NCBI GenBank assembly: GCA_012960755.1
Contig: DUAT01000178.1
Span: 1 to 60,270 of the forward strand
Origin: Gammaproteobacteria bacterium
Lineage (GTDB): Bacteria; Pseudomonadota; Gammaproteobacteria; Pseudomonadales; Azotimanducaceae_A
DNA length: 60,270 nucleotides
Reading direction: 5' to 3'
The number at the start of each line of letters is the position of its first letter. Position 1 is the stretch's first letter. A program made the translations under genes and the position numbers. Shown here piece by piece: positions 12,601 to 21,208 of the stretch. Below the pieces are notes generated by a model. That model made no database searches and was not told the origin of the DNA. It worked only from the letters and a program-made list of their open reading frames with translations.

Positions 12601-13402
12601 CCTGTTGGTGGTCGAGGATGACCGGATCGTACGCAAGAGCATTGTCAAGCTGCTGGGAGACGATGATGTGTATACTGATGATATTGGAACGGGAAAAGAG
12701 ACTTTTGAGAAGCTCAAAGCAAAAAGATACGACTGCATGATTCTTGACCTTGGACTGCCCGACATGTCGGGGATTGAGTTGCTTGATATGCTCGCGAAAT
12801 CCGAAGAAGTCGTTATACCCCCGGTTATCATATACACGAGCAGGGAACTCTCGCTGGAAGAGGACACTATACTGGCCGTACTCGCCGAATCGATCATTAT
12901 CAAGGGTGTACGGTCGGAAGAGCGGCTTCTGGACGAGGCCTCACTGTTCCTGCATCGTGTGGTCGGAAAACTACCAACGAATAAGCGGAAGATGATAACC
13001 GACCTCCATCGTGATGCGGACAGCATGTTTAAAGGCAAAAAAGTGCTTGTCGTAGACGATGACATGCGCTACGTGTATGCCATATCTCAGGCACTGGAGG
13101 CAAAGGGCGTAGAGACGGTCAAAGTCGAAGACGGCAAGAAGGCTCTGAGTCTTCTGGAAAAGGACCCTAGCGTTGACCTGGTGCTCATAGACATCATGAT
13201 GCCGGTCATGGACGGATATGAAACCATGAAGCGGATCAGGGCCCAGAAGAAGTTCCAGGACCTGCCCATAATCGCACTGACCGCAAAGGCCATGGAGGAT
13301 GACCGCACTCAGAGCATTGCTGCAGGAGCGAATGACTATCTGCCCAAACCGGTGAATCTGGACCGGCTGTTCTCGGTCATGAAGATATGGCTGTACAGAT
13401 AG
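9683..13402 (+). CDS. CHASE3-HAMP-GAF hybrid histidine kinase with three receivers
   Basis: A 1239-residue membrane sensor. I chose ATG 9683 because GGGGAGG lies 9 bases upstream. Order: TM (8-29), CHASE3-type extracellular helices (about 40-185), TM (about 190-212), HAMP region (213-300), GAF (about 320-470), a long coiled coil with repeated QQEEL units (475-565), HisKA with SHELRTP (H577), HATPase (about 680-800, DTGVGIP and GGTGLGLS), then three receivers starting near 850, 970 and 1120. Receivers 2 and 3 keep the phosphorylatable Asp (ILDLGLP, LIDIMMP); receiver 1 has Glu (E899, LLEIMLPG) in its place. It heads an operon with cheR, cheB and a second hybrid kinase, so the output is probably phosphorelay signalling rather than classical flagellar chemotaxis. 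Confidence 0.93.
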   Translation: MYLRTKLILGYTLIFVLMVVISMITYRTTTAFIDTAGMISHTHQVISNVRQIEKLLIDMETGVRGFLITGTEEFLEPYNDGIKTYDFAVTELKLLVVDNPSQVERLNRVNELTREWQNSHGKPEIALRREVINGAATMHDVTTLVEKGSAKAVMDLIRIKINEFIEVENNLLTRRNEISLAAASWSIFVITYGTFITIVFGFAAVFFISRSILKQIGGEPALIASITGQISTGDLEVDLDLEGASGIMGSVGVMTSTLRDVATQAEAIAAGDYAADVAPRSEQDKLGAALQVMTRTLRESQHLNERQDWLKTGITRLNDVLRGDAVLVELASKTISEMSTYLDAKVGAIFLSGGDDDTALTLQGSYAYMKRKGVSNVFELGEGLVGQAALEKQQVLVSNVPEDYVKITSGLGERIPSFICVTPFISGDRVLGVVEVGMLNDMTEDQMEYIAQAMPALAIAVESTQARTDLADSLRESMALSEELLTQQEELKVSNEELEGQTQMLKQSEVDLQSQQEELRVINTELTGKSVVLEQQKRSVELTNEKLEISQQEIEEKASELAQASQYKSEFLANMSHELRTPLNSLLILAGTLAANRGGNLLKDQVDSAKVIHSSGIDLLNLINEILDLSKIEAGEMNIDRDDVQIRVLADSIKRSFLHMLKEKGLELKVSIAENTPSYIRSDGRRIEQVIRNLMSNALKFTETGGITVSFSRPSNKADLSMSGLDSEQAVAISIKDTGVGIPVAKQKIIFEAFQQADSGTARKYGGTGLGLSISRELTGLLGGEIQLESEEGKGTTFTLYLPVGMDDVDVAEPRSVMSPVGNGADRKEPQTQVAAIPDDREELEDDDTVILIIDDDAKFAQVVMNECHSKGFKCLASATGEEGLELAEKYQPRAILLEIMLPGIDGWTVLGMLKDQSGLRHVPVQIISVVEDDSSHAQKRGAIGYLQKPVTKDELNQTLTLIEDIFSRKVKNLLVVEDDRIVRKSIVKLLGDDDVYTDDIGTGKETFEKLKAKRYDCMILDLGLPDMSGIELLDMLAKSEEVVIPPVIIYTSRELSLEEDTILAVLAESIIIKGVRSEERLLDEASLFLHRVVGKLPTNKRKMITDLHRDADSMFKGKKVLVVDDDMRYVYAISQALEAKGVETVKVEDGKKALSLLEKDPSVDLVLIDIMMPVMDGYETMKRIRAQKKFQDLPIIALTAKAMEDDRTQSIAAGANDYLPKPVNLDRLFSVMKIWLYR

Positions 13403-13492
13403 AAGAATGGAGTACTGGAGTACTGGAATATTGGACAGATGGGAAAATAAAGAGAAGATACAATGGACGGACTCCTGTAGAGAGGAGCTGCG

Positions 13493-14317
13493 ATGAATCC
13501 TTCGCGGATTGAGGATCTAGAGATTGATCTGTTGTTCGAGGCAATATTCAAGCGGTACGGCCACGATTTCAGGGACTATGGGCGCGCATCCATCAAGAGG
13601 CGGGTGATGCATTTCCTAGCCCAATCGGGATACAAAAAGGTTTCCGAGATGATCCCCAGACTGCTGCACGAGAAAGCGTTTTTCGAGTCGATGATACGAA
13701 CCTTTTCCATCTCAGTGACGGAGATGTTCCGTGACCCGCATGTGTATCAACATATACGCACGCAAGTTATCCCTGTTCTGAAAACATATCCCTTCATACG
13801 GGCCTGGAACGCGGGATGCGCCACAGGAGAAGAGGCATATTCGCTTGCGATCCTGCTCAAGGAAGAGGGAATGTTGGAGAGGACCAGGCTGTTTGCCACA
13901 GATTTCAATGATGAGTTGATTGAAAAGGCTAAGGAAGGCATTTATCAATCGAAGAAAGTCAAGGAGTTCGCGTCAAACTACCAGAAGACGGGTGGCATGA
14001 ACTCCTTTTCCGAATACTACAATGCCCAGGACGAGGCGATCGCCATAGACCCGTCACTGAAGAAGAACATCACGTTCGCCAACCACAACCTTGTAACTGA
14101 CAATGTATTCAGTGAAATGCATCTGATCCTTTGCCGGAACGTTTTGATCTATTTCAACAAATCACTACAGGATCGTGTGCTCAAACTATTCAGCGAAAGC
14201 CTGGTACCAAAGGGATATCTGTGTCTGGGAACCAGGGAGAGCATCCAGTTTTCCAATGTCAGGGGCAACTTCAAAACGTTTGACAATGGACGCCGGATAT
14301 ATCAGAAAGAAAGGTGA
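13493..14317 (+). CDS. cheR: CheR-type protein-glutamate methyltransferase
   Basis: A 274-residue SAM-dependent methyltransferase of the CheR family. An N-terminal helical domain (1-75) is followed by the SAM fold with NAGCATGEEAYSLA (about 105-118), the FATDFND strand and LCRNVLIYF. GAGAGGAG precedes the ATG. CheR methylates glutamates of chemoreceptors; here no methyl-accepting protein is encoded nearby, so its target may be the membrane kinase itself or an unlinked receptor. It sits 90 bases after the hybrid kinase and before cheB. Confidence 0.92.
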   Translation: MNPSRIEDLEIDLLFEAIFKRYGHDFRDYGRASIKRRVMHFLAQSGYKKVSEMIPRLLHEKAFFESMIRTFSISVTEMFRDPHVYQHIRTQVIPVLKTYPFIRAWNAGCATGEEAYSLAILLKEEGMLERTRLFATDFNDELIEKAKEGIYQSKKVKEFASNYQKTGGMNSFSEYYNAQDEAIAIDPSLKKNITFANHNLVTDNVFSEMHLILCRNVLIYFNKSLQDRVLKLFSESLVPKGYLCLGTRESIQFSNVRGNFKTFDNGRRIYQKER

Positions 14318-14361
14318 ATTGAGAGTACGCAAAGAACATGAAATCCAAGGAGAGGATAGTA

Positions 14362-14934
14362 ATGAAGCGTTTCAAGGCTGTTGTTATAGGTACTTCTGCC
14401 GGAGGGATTGGAGCCCTTTCCAGGCTGCTTGCGTATCTACCGGATGCATTTTCTTTCTCCGTTATAATTGTCCTGCACGTATCCCCAGAAAGTAGAGGTA
14501 GGCAGGTCGAGTACTTCGACTTCAAATTCGATTGCAGTCTACACAATGCGGAGGACAAAGAACCTATCAGACCAGGGTGCGTCTACTTCGCCCCTCCCAA
14601 TTATCATCTGCTTATTGAATCGGACACGACCTTTTCCCTGTCCGTTGACGAGAAAGTGCAGTATTCCCGACCATCAATCGACGTATTGTTCGAAAGCGCG
14701 GCACACGTCTGGGGCCATGATCTTGCAGGGATCGTTCTAACCGGGTCGAATGCAGATGGCGCTTACGGCTTACAGGTAGTTAAAGAGCACGGCGGTCTGG
14801 CTGTTGTCGAGGATCCGGCAAAGTCCGAGTTTCCAACCATGCCACAGGCCTCACTTTCTGCGGGTGAAGTGGATTATATATTGTCATTGGACCAGATCGG
14901 GAAGCTGCTGGCCGAAGGAGGAACCCATGAGTGA
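14362..14934 (+). CDS. cheB: CheB methylesterase domain protein without receiver
   Basis: A 190-residue CheB-type methylesterase. ATG 14362 is preferred over 14338 because AAGGAGAGG lies 7 bases upstream. The catalytic triad is visible: Ser12 in GTSAGG, His39 in LHVSPE and Asp in the GSNADGAYG motif. The usual N-terminal receiver of CheB is absent, so activity would not be controlled by direct phosphorylation. It overlaps the next gene by 8 bases (ATGAGTGA), which indicates translational coupling. Confidence 0.92.
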   Translation: MKRFKAVVIGTSAGGIGALSRLLAYLPDAFSFSVIIVLHVSPESRGRQVEYFDFKFDCSLHNAEDKEPIRPGCVYFAPPNYHLLIESDTTFSLSVDEKVQYSRPSIDVLFESAAHVWGHDLAGIVLTGSNADGAYGLQVVKEHGGLAVVEDPAKSEFPTMPQASLSAGEVDYILSLDQIGKLLAEGGTHE

Positions 14935-17671
14935 AAAACAGAAAATTCTGATCGTTGACGACAAGAAGGAAAACCTTTTTACTCTTGAAGTAACACTGAG
15001 AGAGTCGAATGTGCAAGTCATACAAGCGTCTAGTGGCAATGAGGCCCTGCGTCTTTCACTAAGCCACGATTTCGCTTTGGCCATACTGGACGTGCAGATG
15101 CCTATTATGAGTGGATATGAGCTTGCGGAATACCTGCGCGGTGACTCTAAGACCAAACATATCCCGATCATTTTTCTGACCGCTGCTTTGATACAGGAAA
15201 TTGACATATTCAAGGGATATGAATCAGGAGGGGTCGACTATATCGTCAAACCGTATAACCCTGCATTCCTGATCAGCAAGGTAAATGTATTTCTGGAACT
15301 TGACTACGATAAAAGGGAATTGTCCAAGAAACAGGAATACATTGAGGCAGTAAATAGAGATCTGAAAGCATTAAACGATAGAGTGAGCCTGGAATTGCGC
15401 TGGTATGAGGATATTGTATCCACTAGCACTGATTTTCTGTTGTTTATTGACACAGAATATATTTGTCGTGCTGTCAATACTTCTTATCTGAACTTTTTCG
15501 AGATCAGTAGAGAGGGTGTCATTGGGAAAACAACTGGTGAGGTCCAGGGAGAAATATTGTTTAAAGGCCTCACAAAAGAAAGAATAAAAGAATGTCTGTC
15601 CGGCAATTATATTCAATTTCAAGAGTGGATTGAATCACACACGGGTGAACCAAGATGTCTTGATGTGCATCTTGAACCATTTGTAGAAAGGGACGGCTTA
15701 ACTTCAGGTGTCGTTGTAAATGGTCGCGACATCTCCGACCGTAAGCATGCAGAATTAGAATTGATGAGAAGTGAAGAGAAATTCCGGCTTGTGGTGGAAT
15801 CCGCCTCGGATGGCATGATGTTTGTGAATGAGGATGGCGAGATCACGCTTGTCAATAAACAACTTGAACTGATGACTGGCTATAGCCGCAAGGAACTCAT
15901 TGGTCAGCCGATGGAAAAATTAATTCCCGACCGGATTAACGAGCATAAACAGCTACGGGATGACTACATTTCCAAACCTCATTTAAGGCCGATGGGCATA
16001 GGAAGGGAATTAATTGCACAGCGTAAGGATGGCAGTGAGGTTCTGGTTGAGATTAGTTTGAATCCTGTAGAGACTGAAGAGGGGTTACTCATCTCTGCGG
16101 TAATTGTTGACATTACCGAGCGTAAGCGGGCGGATGATGCGCTTCGTCTTGATGCAACGACATTCGAGACCCACGAAGGAATTATTATCACCGATAAGGA
16201 CGGTAACGTCCTGCGTGTTAACGGGGCCTTCAGTGAAATTACTGGCTTTTGTGAAGAAGAAGTTATTGGCAAACCCCCCCGAATATTACAGTCCCAACAC
16301 GATGAGGCTGAATTTTATCAACAGATTCAGGCAGATTTATTAGAACTAGGCAGATGGGAGGGAGAGACCTATAGCAAACGTAAGAATGGAGAAACTTATA
16401 TAATTTGGCTCAACGTTACGGCGGTCAAGGATGAAAAAGGCAAGGTGACTAATCATGTCGCCCATTTCTCAGACATTTCTGAATTTAAAGAACAGCAGTC
16501 TATCATAAACCAGGCACAAAAGATGGAGGCCGTGGGTCAACTCACGGGAGGCATTGCCCATGACTTTAATAATCTACTTAGTATCATCAGTGGCAATCTG
16601 CGCTTCCTTAAACATGACGTCGGGGAGGTCAGCAACTATATCAACGAACTGTTTGAAGATGCTATATCGGCTACGAGTGACGGCATTGAGCTGACACAAC
16701 AGTTACTTGGCTTTTCTCGCACCCGAAAACTGGAGGCAGAACCCATAGATGTGAACGACGCCATTGATGAGTCTATCCGTCTCCTGTCACGAACATTAGC
16801 GAAAAATATTGAACTTAAGACTGACCTGACAAATAAAAAATTGTTCATCTGTGTCGATCCCTCACAGTTAGAAAACGCCCTGCTGAACCTGTGCATCAAT
16901 GCTCGTGATGCCATGCCAGATGGAGGCAAAATCACCATCAGCACAGAACACTACTATCAAAGTGACAGCGGCGGCGGCCAAGGGGATGGATTTAGCTTAG
17001 GCCTTCCTGAGGGGAACTATGTCAAAATACTTGTTACTGATACAGGCTCAGGTATCAGTCCTGAAAATATGCAACATGTCTTTGAACCTTTTTTCACCAC
17101 CAAAGATGTAGGTAAAGGAAGTGGGCTTGGGCTCAGTATGGTCTTTGGTTTCTCACACCAATCCAATGGTGAATGTCATATTGACAGTACCCCCGGTGAG
17201 GGGACCACGGTCTCAATGTACTTTCCTGAGTTCATTGAACGCAGGGTCGCCGATCGACGTCCAAAAGATGCAAAAGAAAGACAAGAAATAGTTTTGCACG
17301 GCTCTGAGGTGATCCTCGTGGTTGAGAATGAACCTCGGGTCAGACGAGTGGCCTTGCGCGATTTGAGGGTACTGGGCTATAAAATCCTGGAGGCTGAGAA
17401 TGCCCATATGGCCAAAACCATCATTGAATCGGGGGAACATATCGACCTGCTATTCAGTGATGTCCTGCTGCCGGGAGAAATGGATGGCATTATGCTGGCG
17501 GTATGGGCACAGGAATATTTTCCTCAGATAAAGATTGTCCTGACCTCAGAATTCATCCAGGGAAAAGCAAATAAGAACCTAGGTTTTAAGACACATCCAT
17601 TCCCATCGCTAAGAAAGCCCTATAAAGTCGATCAACTTGCAAGGCAGTTAAAAACTGCACTAGTAAAATAA
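14927..17671 (+). CDS. Receiver-PAS-PAS-PAS-histidine kinase-receiver protein
   Basis: A 914-residue soluble kinase starting at ATG 14927, with AAGGAGG just upstream and an 8-base overlap with cheB. Order: receiver (5-120, Asp in ILDVQMP), coiled linker, three PAS domains (about 155-275, 280-400 and 405-530), DHp with AHDFNN (near residue 545), HATPase with DTGSGI, FFTTKDVG and GSGLGLS, and a C-terminal receiver-like domain (about 790-910) with LFSDVLLPG and a Lys in LRKPYK. No transmembrane segment. Probably receives phosphate from the operon's membrane kinase and integrates cytoplasmic PAS signals; the final output is not visible, as there is no DNA-binding domain. Confidence 0.92.
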   Translation: MSEKQKILIVDDKKENLFTLEVTLRESNVQVIQASSGNEALRLSLSHDFALAILDVQMPIMSGYELAEYLRGDSKTKHIPIIFLTAALIQEIDIFKGYESGGVDYIVKPYNPAFLISKVNVFLELDYDKRELSKKQEYIEAVNRDLKALNDRVSLELRWYEDIVSTSTDFLLFIDTEYICRAVNTSYLNFFEISREGVIGKTTGEVQGEILFKGLTKERIKECLSGNYIQFQEWIESHTGEPRCLDVHLEPFVERDGLTSGVVVNGRDISDRKHAELELMRSEEKFRLVVESASDGMMFVNEDGEITLVNKQLELMTGYSRKELIGQPMEKLIPDRINEHKQLRDDYISKPHLRPMGIGRELIAQRKDGSEVLVEISLNPVETEEGLLISAVIVDITERKRADDALRLDATTFETHEGIIITDKDGNVLRVNGAFSEITGFCEEEVIGKPPRILQSQHDEAEFYQQIQADLLELGRWEGETYSKRKNGETYIIWLNVTAVKDEKGKVTNHVAHFSDISEFKEQQSIINQAQKMEAVGQLTGGIAHDFNNLLSIISGNLRFLKHDVGEVSNYINELFEDAISATSDGIELTQQLLGFSRTRKLEAEPIDVNDAIDESIRLLSRTLAKNIELKTDLTNKKLFICVDPSQLENALLNLCINARDAMPDGGKITISTEHYYQSDSGGGQGDGFSLGLPEGNYVKILVTDTGSGISPENMQHVFEPFFTTKDVGKGSGLGLSMVFGFSHQSNGECHIDSTPGEGTTVSMYFPEFIERRVADRRPKDAKERQEIVLHGSEVILVVENEPRVRRVALRDLRVLGYKILEAENAHMAKTIIESGEHIDLLFSDVLLPGEMDGIMLAVWAQEYFPQIKIVLTSEFIQGKANKNLGFKTHPFPSLRKPYKVDQLARQLKTALVK

Positions 17672-17728
17672 GTACAAGACGAACAAACGGGGTGTGGAGA
17701 GCAATTTTCTTTCAGAATTCTAATCGCT

Positions 17729-17764
17729 GAGAATAGGCGTTATAAACCACATTTTCCGAAGAAC
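17729..17764 (-). mobile_element. IS91-like element terminus, copy B
   Basis: The 36-base terminus is identical to the copy at 22630-22665 and differs from that at 7114-7149 by one base; same orientation. It lies 58 bases after the operon's last stop and just upstream of a gene that appears to lack its N-terminus. TAATCGCTGA at 17721-17730, next to it, also occurs inside copy A. Confidence 0.7.
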
Positions 17765-17847
17765 GGGAATCTGATGGCTTACAGCTGATGGGGTTATTCA
17801 CTTAGGAGGTTCGTAGGTCGGGTAGGGGTGAATTTGATTGTTAATCC

Positions 17848-18165
17848 ATGCATGCATTACCCGAGAAAGAGGAATTTTTCGGGTTTGAGTCCATGGCTAT
17901 CATCGGTGCAGTCGCGGAAGATTTCAGTATCAGCATTACCTTGCAAATTCCCCAGAGTCTTGTGGAATTCACGTTGCCAACGGATCTGCGTAACACAGAC
18001 AAAGAACGGCTGTTGGACTGGATTGGAGAACGCGCCAACCAGTTGAAGGGCAGATTCAAGAATAAGCTGCTGAATTACCACTGTGAAATAGCAATCGATA
18101 TTCCCCATGTGGTTCATGGCCAGGAAATGTGGGTGAGTATACCCAAGCGTTCCAGGTTTTTCTAA
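17848..18165 (+). CDS. CheX-like domain protein, possibly 5'-truncated
   Basis: A 105-residue protein with a stop codon (TAA 17842) just upstream of the chosen ATG. The pattern IIGAVAEDFSISI...DWIGERANQLKGRFKNKL...IDIPHVV resembles CheX/CheC-like phosphatase domains, where the helix ExxNxxxGxxK carries catalytic residues; here ERANQLKGRFK keeps the Asn. Full-length CheX is about 150 residues, so the N-terminus may be missing, perhaps lost with the adjacent IS91-like terminus. It would suit dephosphorylation of receivers of the preceding signalling operon. No strong ribosome-binding site is seen. Confidence 0.55.
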   Translation: MHALPEKEEFFGFESMAIIGAVAEDFSISITLQIPQSLVEFTLPTDLRNTDKERLLDWIGERANQLKGRFKNKLLNYHCEIAIDIPHVVHGQEMWVSIPKRSRFF

Positions 18166-18291
18166 TCCGGCACAACAAAATTCTCTAAACATGAAACAAG
18201 TCCCCGGTTTGTCGGGTAGTCACTCTGGCGTCTGCTTTTTGGATGTCATTTGTGTATGCTCATATGCTCAGACAAAAAGGAAAATACAATC

Positions 18292-19017
18292 ATGAATATA
18301 CTAGTTTTCATCTACGGGATTCTTTCATATACCATCGGCCTCGGTGGCCTGGTTCTATTTATTTTGTACGTCGGTAGCTGGGACTTTCTACCCATGCATA
18401 TTAATTCTGGTACACCGGGGCCACTGGTTTCAGCAGTAATAATCAACCTTGGACTTATGCTGCTATTCGGTGTGCAGCACTCAGTGATGGCACGACCTGG
18501 CTTCAAGGAGATGTGGACGAAAATTATCCCTGCTGCAGCCGAACGCAGCACCTATGTTCTGGTGACGGGTATCATTATGGTACTGATCTGTCGTTATTGG
18601 CAGCCAATGGAAGGTTACTTGTGGCAGACCGAAAACGAAATAGCGCAAATGATACTGACCGGCGGATATATCCTGGGTTGGGTAATCGCGGTGATCGCAA
18701 CATTCCTGATCAATCATTTTGAACTATTTGGTTTGCAGCAGGTTTATTTAAATCTGGTAAAAAAACCAGAACCCTCACCTGACTTTACCGACAGATTCTT
18801 ATATAAGGTTGTGCGTCACCCGTTACAACTGGGTGTGCTGATTGGCATTTGGGTAACCCCTGCCATGTCCATGACCCATCTGATGCTAGCCACAACAATG
18901 ACCATCTATATCTTTGTTGGTCTGTATTACGAAGAGAAGGATCTTGTCAATTCGCTAGGTCAGAATTACGAAGATTATCAGGGACGTGTTCGGATGATAT
19001 TGCCGCTGCCGAAATAA
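18292..19017 (+). CDS. mddA: Methanethiol S-methyltransferase (MddA-like)
   Basis: A 241-residue integral membrane protein with five or six helices. The motif block FGVQHSVMARP, INHFELFGL, VRHPLQLG and YYEEKDL matches the MddA branch of the NnrU/isoprenylcysteine methyltransferase superfamily, which methylates methanethiol with SAM to give dimethyl sulfide. ATG 18292 follows AAGGAAA. It stands alone, separated from the AraC gene by 157 bases. Assignment to MddA rather than another NnrU-like methyltransferase rests on these motifs only. Confidence 0.8.
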   Translation: MNILVFIYGILSYTIGLGGLVLFILYVGSWDFLPMHINSGTPGPLVSAVIINLGLMLLFGVQHSVMARPGFKEMWTKIIPAAAERSTYVLVTGIIMVLICRYWQPMEGYLWQTENEIAQMILTGGYILGWVIAVIATFLINHFELFGLQQVYLNLVKKPEPSPDFTDRFLYKVVRHPLQLGVLIGIWVTPAMSMTHLMLATTMTIYIFVGLYYEEKDLVNSLGQNYEDYQGRVRMILPLPK

Positions 19018-19153
19018 GCTTTGAAATTCCTTATCTGACCAGCATCAATTAGATCAAGATCAACCCAGTAACAACGCGGCGATGGTACCGATAAAGGCCC
19101 GTTACCATCGTCGCAATACGAAGTTAGAATCGACACGAGAAATCTACACCAAA

Positions 19154-19176
19154 TATAGTAATCGCGGATGTTCATT
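19154..19176 (-). repeat. Partial IS91-like terminus, copy E
   Basis: Matches 22 of 23 bases of 7157-7179, the internal part of the IS91-like end, in the same orientation, but without the 36-base outer terminus. It overlaps the stop codon of the AraC gene, so the element fragment may have supplied that stop. Confidence 0.55.
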
Positions 19177-20173
19177 ACCCTCTAGTTTGCTCTCGATACA
19201 CGCTTGGCGAGCACTGCATCCGTGACTTAAAAGCACGCCTGAAATTTGCATTGTCCAAATAGCCCATTTGAGCTGCAATGGCATCAATGGACATTGTTGT
19301 GTTCTGAATTAAATCACAGGCCCGTGACATCAATTCAGCTTTAGATAGCTGACGATAATTGGTGCCTTCTTCTTGAAGTTTACGGCTTAGTGAACGTTCA
19401 GATACACACAATTTTCTAGCGATTATTTTAAGGGGAGGCAATGGCAAGTATTGAGAACGAAGCTGATTGGATACGTGCGATGTGTAGGTGGTCTGTTCAT
19501 CGTCACACATCTTCGCCAACTGATTGGCACATTGCTGCAGGGAGTACCGCCATAACCCAGCATCGTAGTATGGTGATTTTTCTTGTACTAGTGCCCTGGG
19601 AAGCACGACGGCGGTTTCCCTGCAGCTAAATTTAACCGGAGCGTGCATGAGCTTTTTATATTGATGGTGATAGCTGGGGCAATTGTGTGAAAATTGGTAT
19701 TGCCCTTGGGTGAATTGGGCACCGAGAACCTCCTCAAGATAATTCTGTACAAACAAGGCAAATACTTCTGAATAGATGGTGCTGAATTCATCCACCGTGT
19801 AATGCTGTACGCTAAGTTTCAAGCCCTTTGAATTCACAAAGAGGAGTAGCTTCGACAATCCTGAGTGTAGGTGGCTATACGTCTCCATAACCTGCAGGCC
19901 CTCAAGGATAGTTGGTGCCGCCAGAGCAGCAACACCCATTTCACCGAATCCTGCCAGCCGCGTATTCGCCCCCACTATCAAACCGAACGCGGGATTTTCG
20001 CTAATGGACAGAGCATTGCCTAGAAATATGCGAAACTGCTGAATATCCACATGTGCTACCTCGTGGACATAGGAATGGCTTAAGTTGGTACCCTTGTAGA
20101 GGTCCGTCAGATCGGCCAATGATCGAGATAATTCACGCTCGATAATACGGCAGTAGAAGCTGGTTAATTGCAT
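19175..20173 (-). CDS. AraC-family transcriptional regulator
   Basis: A 332-residue regulator: an N-terminal Arabinose_bd-type (OruR/ArgR-like) sensory domain (about 20-210) and a C-terminal double helix-turn-helix (about 235-330) with RKLCVSERSLSRKLQ and IAAQMGYLDNANFRRAFK. Divergently placed against the desaturase gene, 112 bases apart, so it likely controls that gene and itself. This subfamily often regulates lipid or amino-acid catabolism. The stop codon lies within a transposon-derived repeat, but the length is normal. Confidence 0.88.
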   Translation of the reverse strand: MQLTSFYCRIIERELSRSLADLTDLYKGTNLSHSYVHEVAHVDIQQFRIFLGNALSISENPAFGLIVGANTRLAGFGEMGVAALAAPTILEGLQVMETYSHLHSGLSKLLLFVNSKGLKLSVQHYTVDEFSTIYSEVFALFVQNYLEEVLGAQFTQGQYQFSHNCPSYHHQYKKLMHAPVKFSCRETAVVLPRALVQEKSPYYDAGLWRYSLQQCANQLAKMCDDEQTTYTSHVSNQLRSQYLPLPPLKIIARKLCVSERSLSRKLQEEGTNYRQLSKAELMSRACDLIQNTTMSIDAIAAQMGYLDNANFRRAFKSRMQCSPSVYREQTRG

Positions 20174-20285
20174 GCGCCAATATTACTTGATTTGGCGGAA
20201 AATGACACAATCATGGCATAAAGCACACTCACTGGTTTTTTGCTCTTCCTTCATGCTAGGTACTTTGATCAAACGGGTCGACCCA

Positions 20286-21197
20286 ATGCAAACCTCAAAC
20301 GAATTACACAAGCTCGATCTTGAAGCCACAAAATGCGCAAAACAGTTCATGGGTGAGTTTGCTATTGGTACTGCCTACTTTGGATTCGCCCTGACAATTC
20401 TCTATGTTGCTCTCCCTATTCTTGTCATCGTTGGTGCAGTCCCGCTCATCGCTGCGATTGTGTGTATGAGTCTTGTAACCTATGGTATCTACACTGTCAT
20501 GCATGACGCTGTGCATAGATCTATACAGGGAGGATATCGGCAGTATCGTTGGGTGAATGAACTATTAGGATACCTCGCAGGTCAGGTGCTGCTAATTCCC
20601 TTTACTGCTCATCGTCGTAATCATTTAGCCCATCATGCCCAGACCAACAAGCCAGAATCTGATCCAGATTTCCACTACCAGGCAGTAGGGGACTCGATTT
20701 TCCACCTGCTCTATTTTTCTGCACAATCAGGCGTTAGCCAGATTACATATTATTTGTTGAATTTTTGGGACAAGGCTGACAAACAGGAAAGAGCGAGGAT
20801 TATTGTTGAAGCTGTATTTGCTATCTCGTGGCGTGTCCTTCTGGCCATGCTGGGATATTGGCCGGAAGTATTGCTGATGTTCGTCGCTAGTGCGATTTTG
20901 GGTAACGCAATTACGGTGTATTTCTTTGCATACGTCGTGCACAAACCCTACAAGACCATTGGACGCTGGATTGATACATCAACGTTTGTATTTCGTGGCC
21001 GCCTCGGGACGTTTATTGATTGGATGTGGCTGTTTCAAAACTACCATTCCATACATCACTTGTACCCGCGCGTGCCATTTTATCGTTATCGTCAACTATT
21101 CGACGAAATCGAAAATATTATGATTTCCAAAGGAGCACCCATTGAATATAGATCAGTTGCACCCTGGCAGAGCAATTCGCCCGTTATATCGGACTAA
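20286..21197 (+). CDS. Membrane fatty acid desaturase / hydroxylase
   Basis: A 303-residue membrane diiron enzyme. His boxes: HDAVH (H73-H77), HRRNHLAHH (H109-H117) and NYHSIHH near residue 250, with hydrophobic helices between. The family includes acyl desaturases and beta-carotene hydroxylase-like enzymes; the substrate cannot be told. ATG 20286 is chosen to leave a promoter space against the divergent AraC gene; the frame is open further up to 20172 and ATG 20253 is an alternative. A cupin gene follows after 11 bases. Confidence 0.85.
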   Translation: MQTSNELHKLDLEATKCAKQFMGEFAIGTAYFGFALTILYVALPILVIVGAVPLIAAIVCMSLVTYGIYTVMHDAVHRSIQGGYRQYRWVNELLGYLAGQVLLIPFTAHRRNHLAHHAQTNKPESDPDFHYQAVGDSIFHLLYFSAQSGVSQITYYLLNFWDKADKQERARIIVEAVFAISWRVLLAMLGYWPEVLLMFVASAILGNAITVYFFAYVVHKPYKTIGRWIDTSTFVFRGRLGTFIDWMWLFQNYHSIHHLYPRVPFYRYRQLFDEIENIMISKGAPIEYRSVAPWQSNSPVISD

Positions 21198-21208
21198 GGA
21201 GAGCCAAC

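Noticed and set aside
14804..14926. Upstream extension of the receiver-PAS kinase
   Set aside because: It lies within cheB in another frame; ATG 14927 has a strong ribosome-binding site and begins the receiver.
17848..18165. Reading the small protein after the kinase operon as an intact, confidently named cheX
   Set aside because: Only the C-terminal part of the domain is evident and the 5' end is uncertain, so no gene symbol was given.
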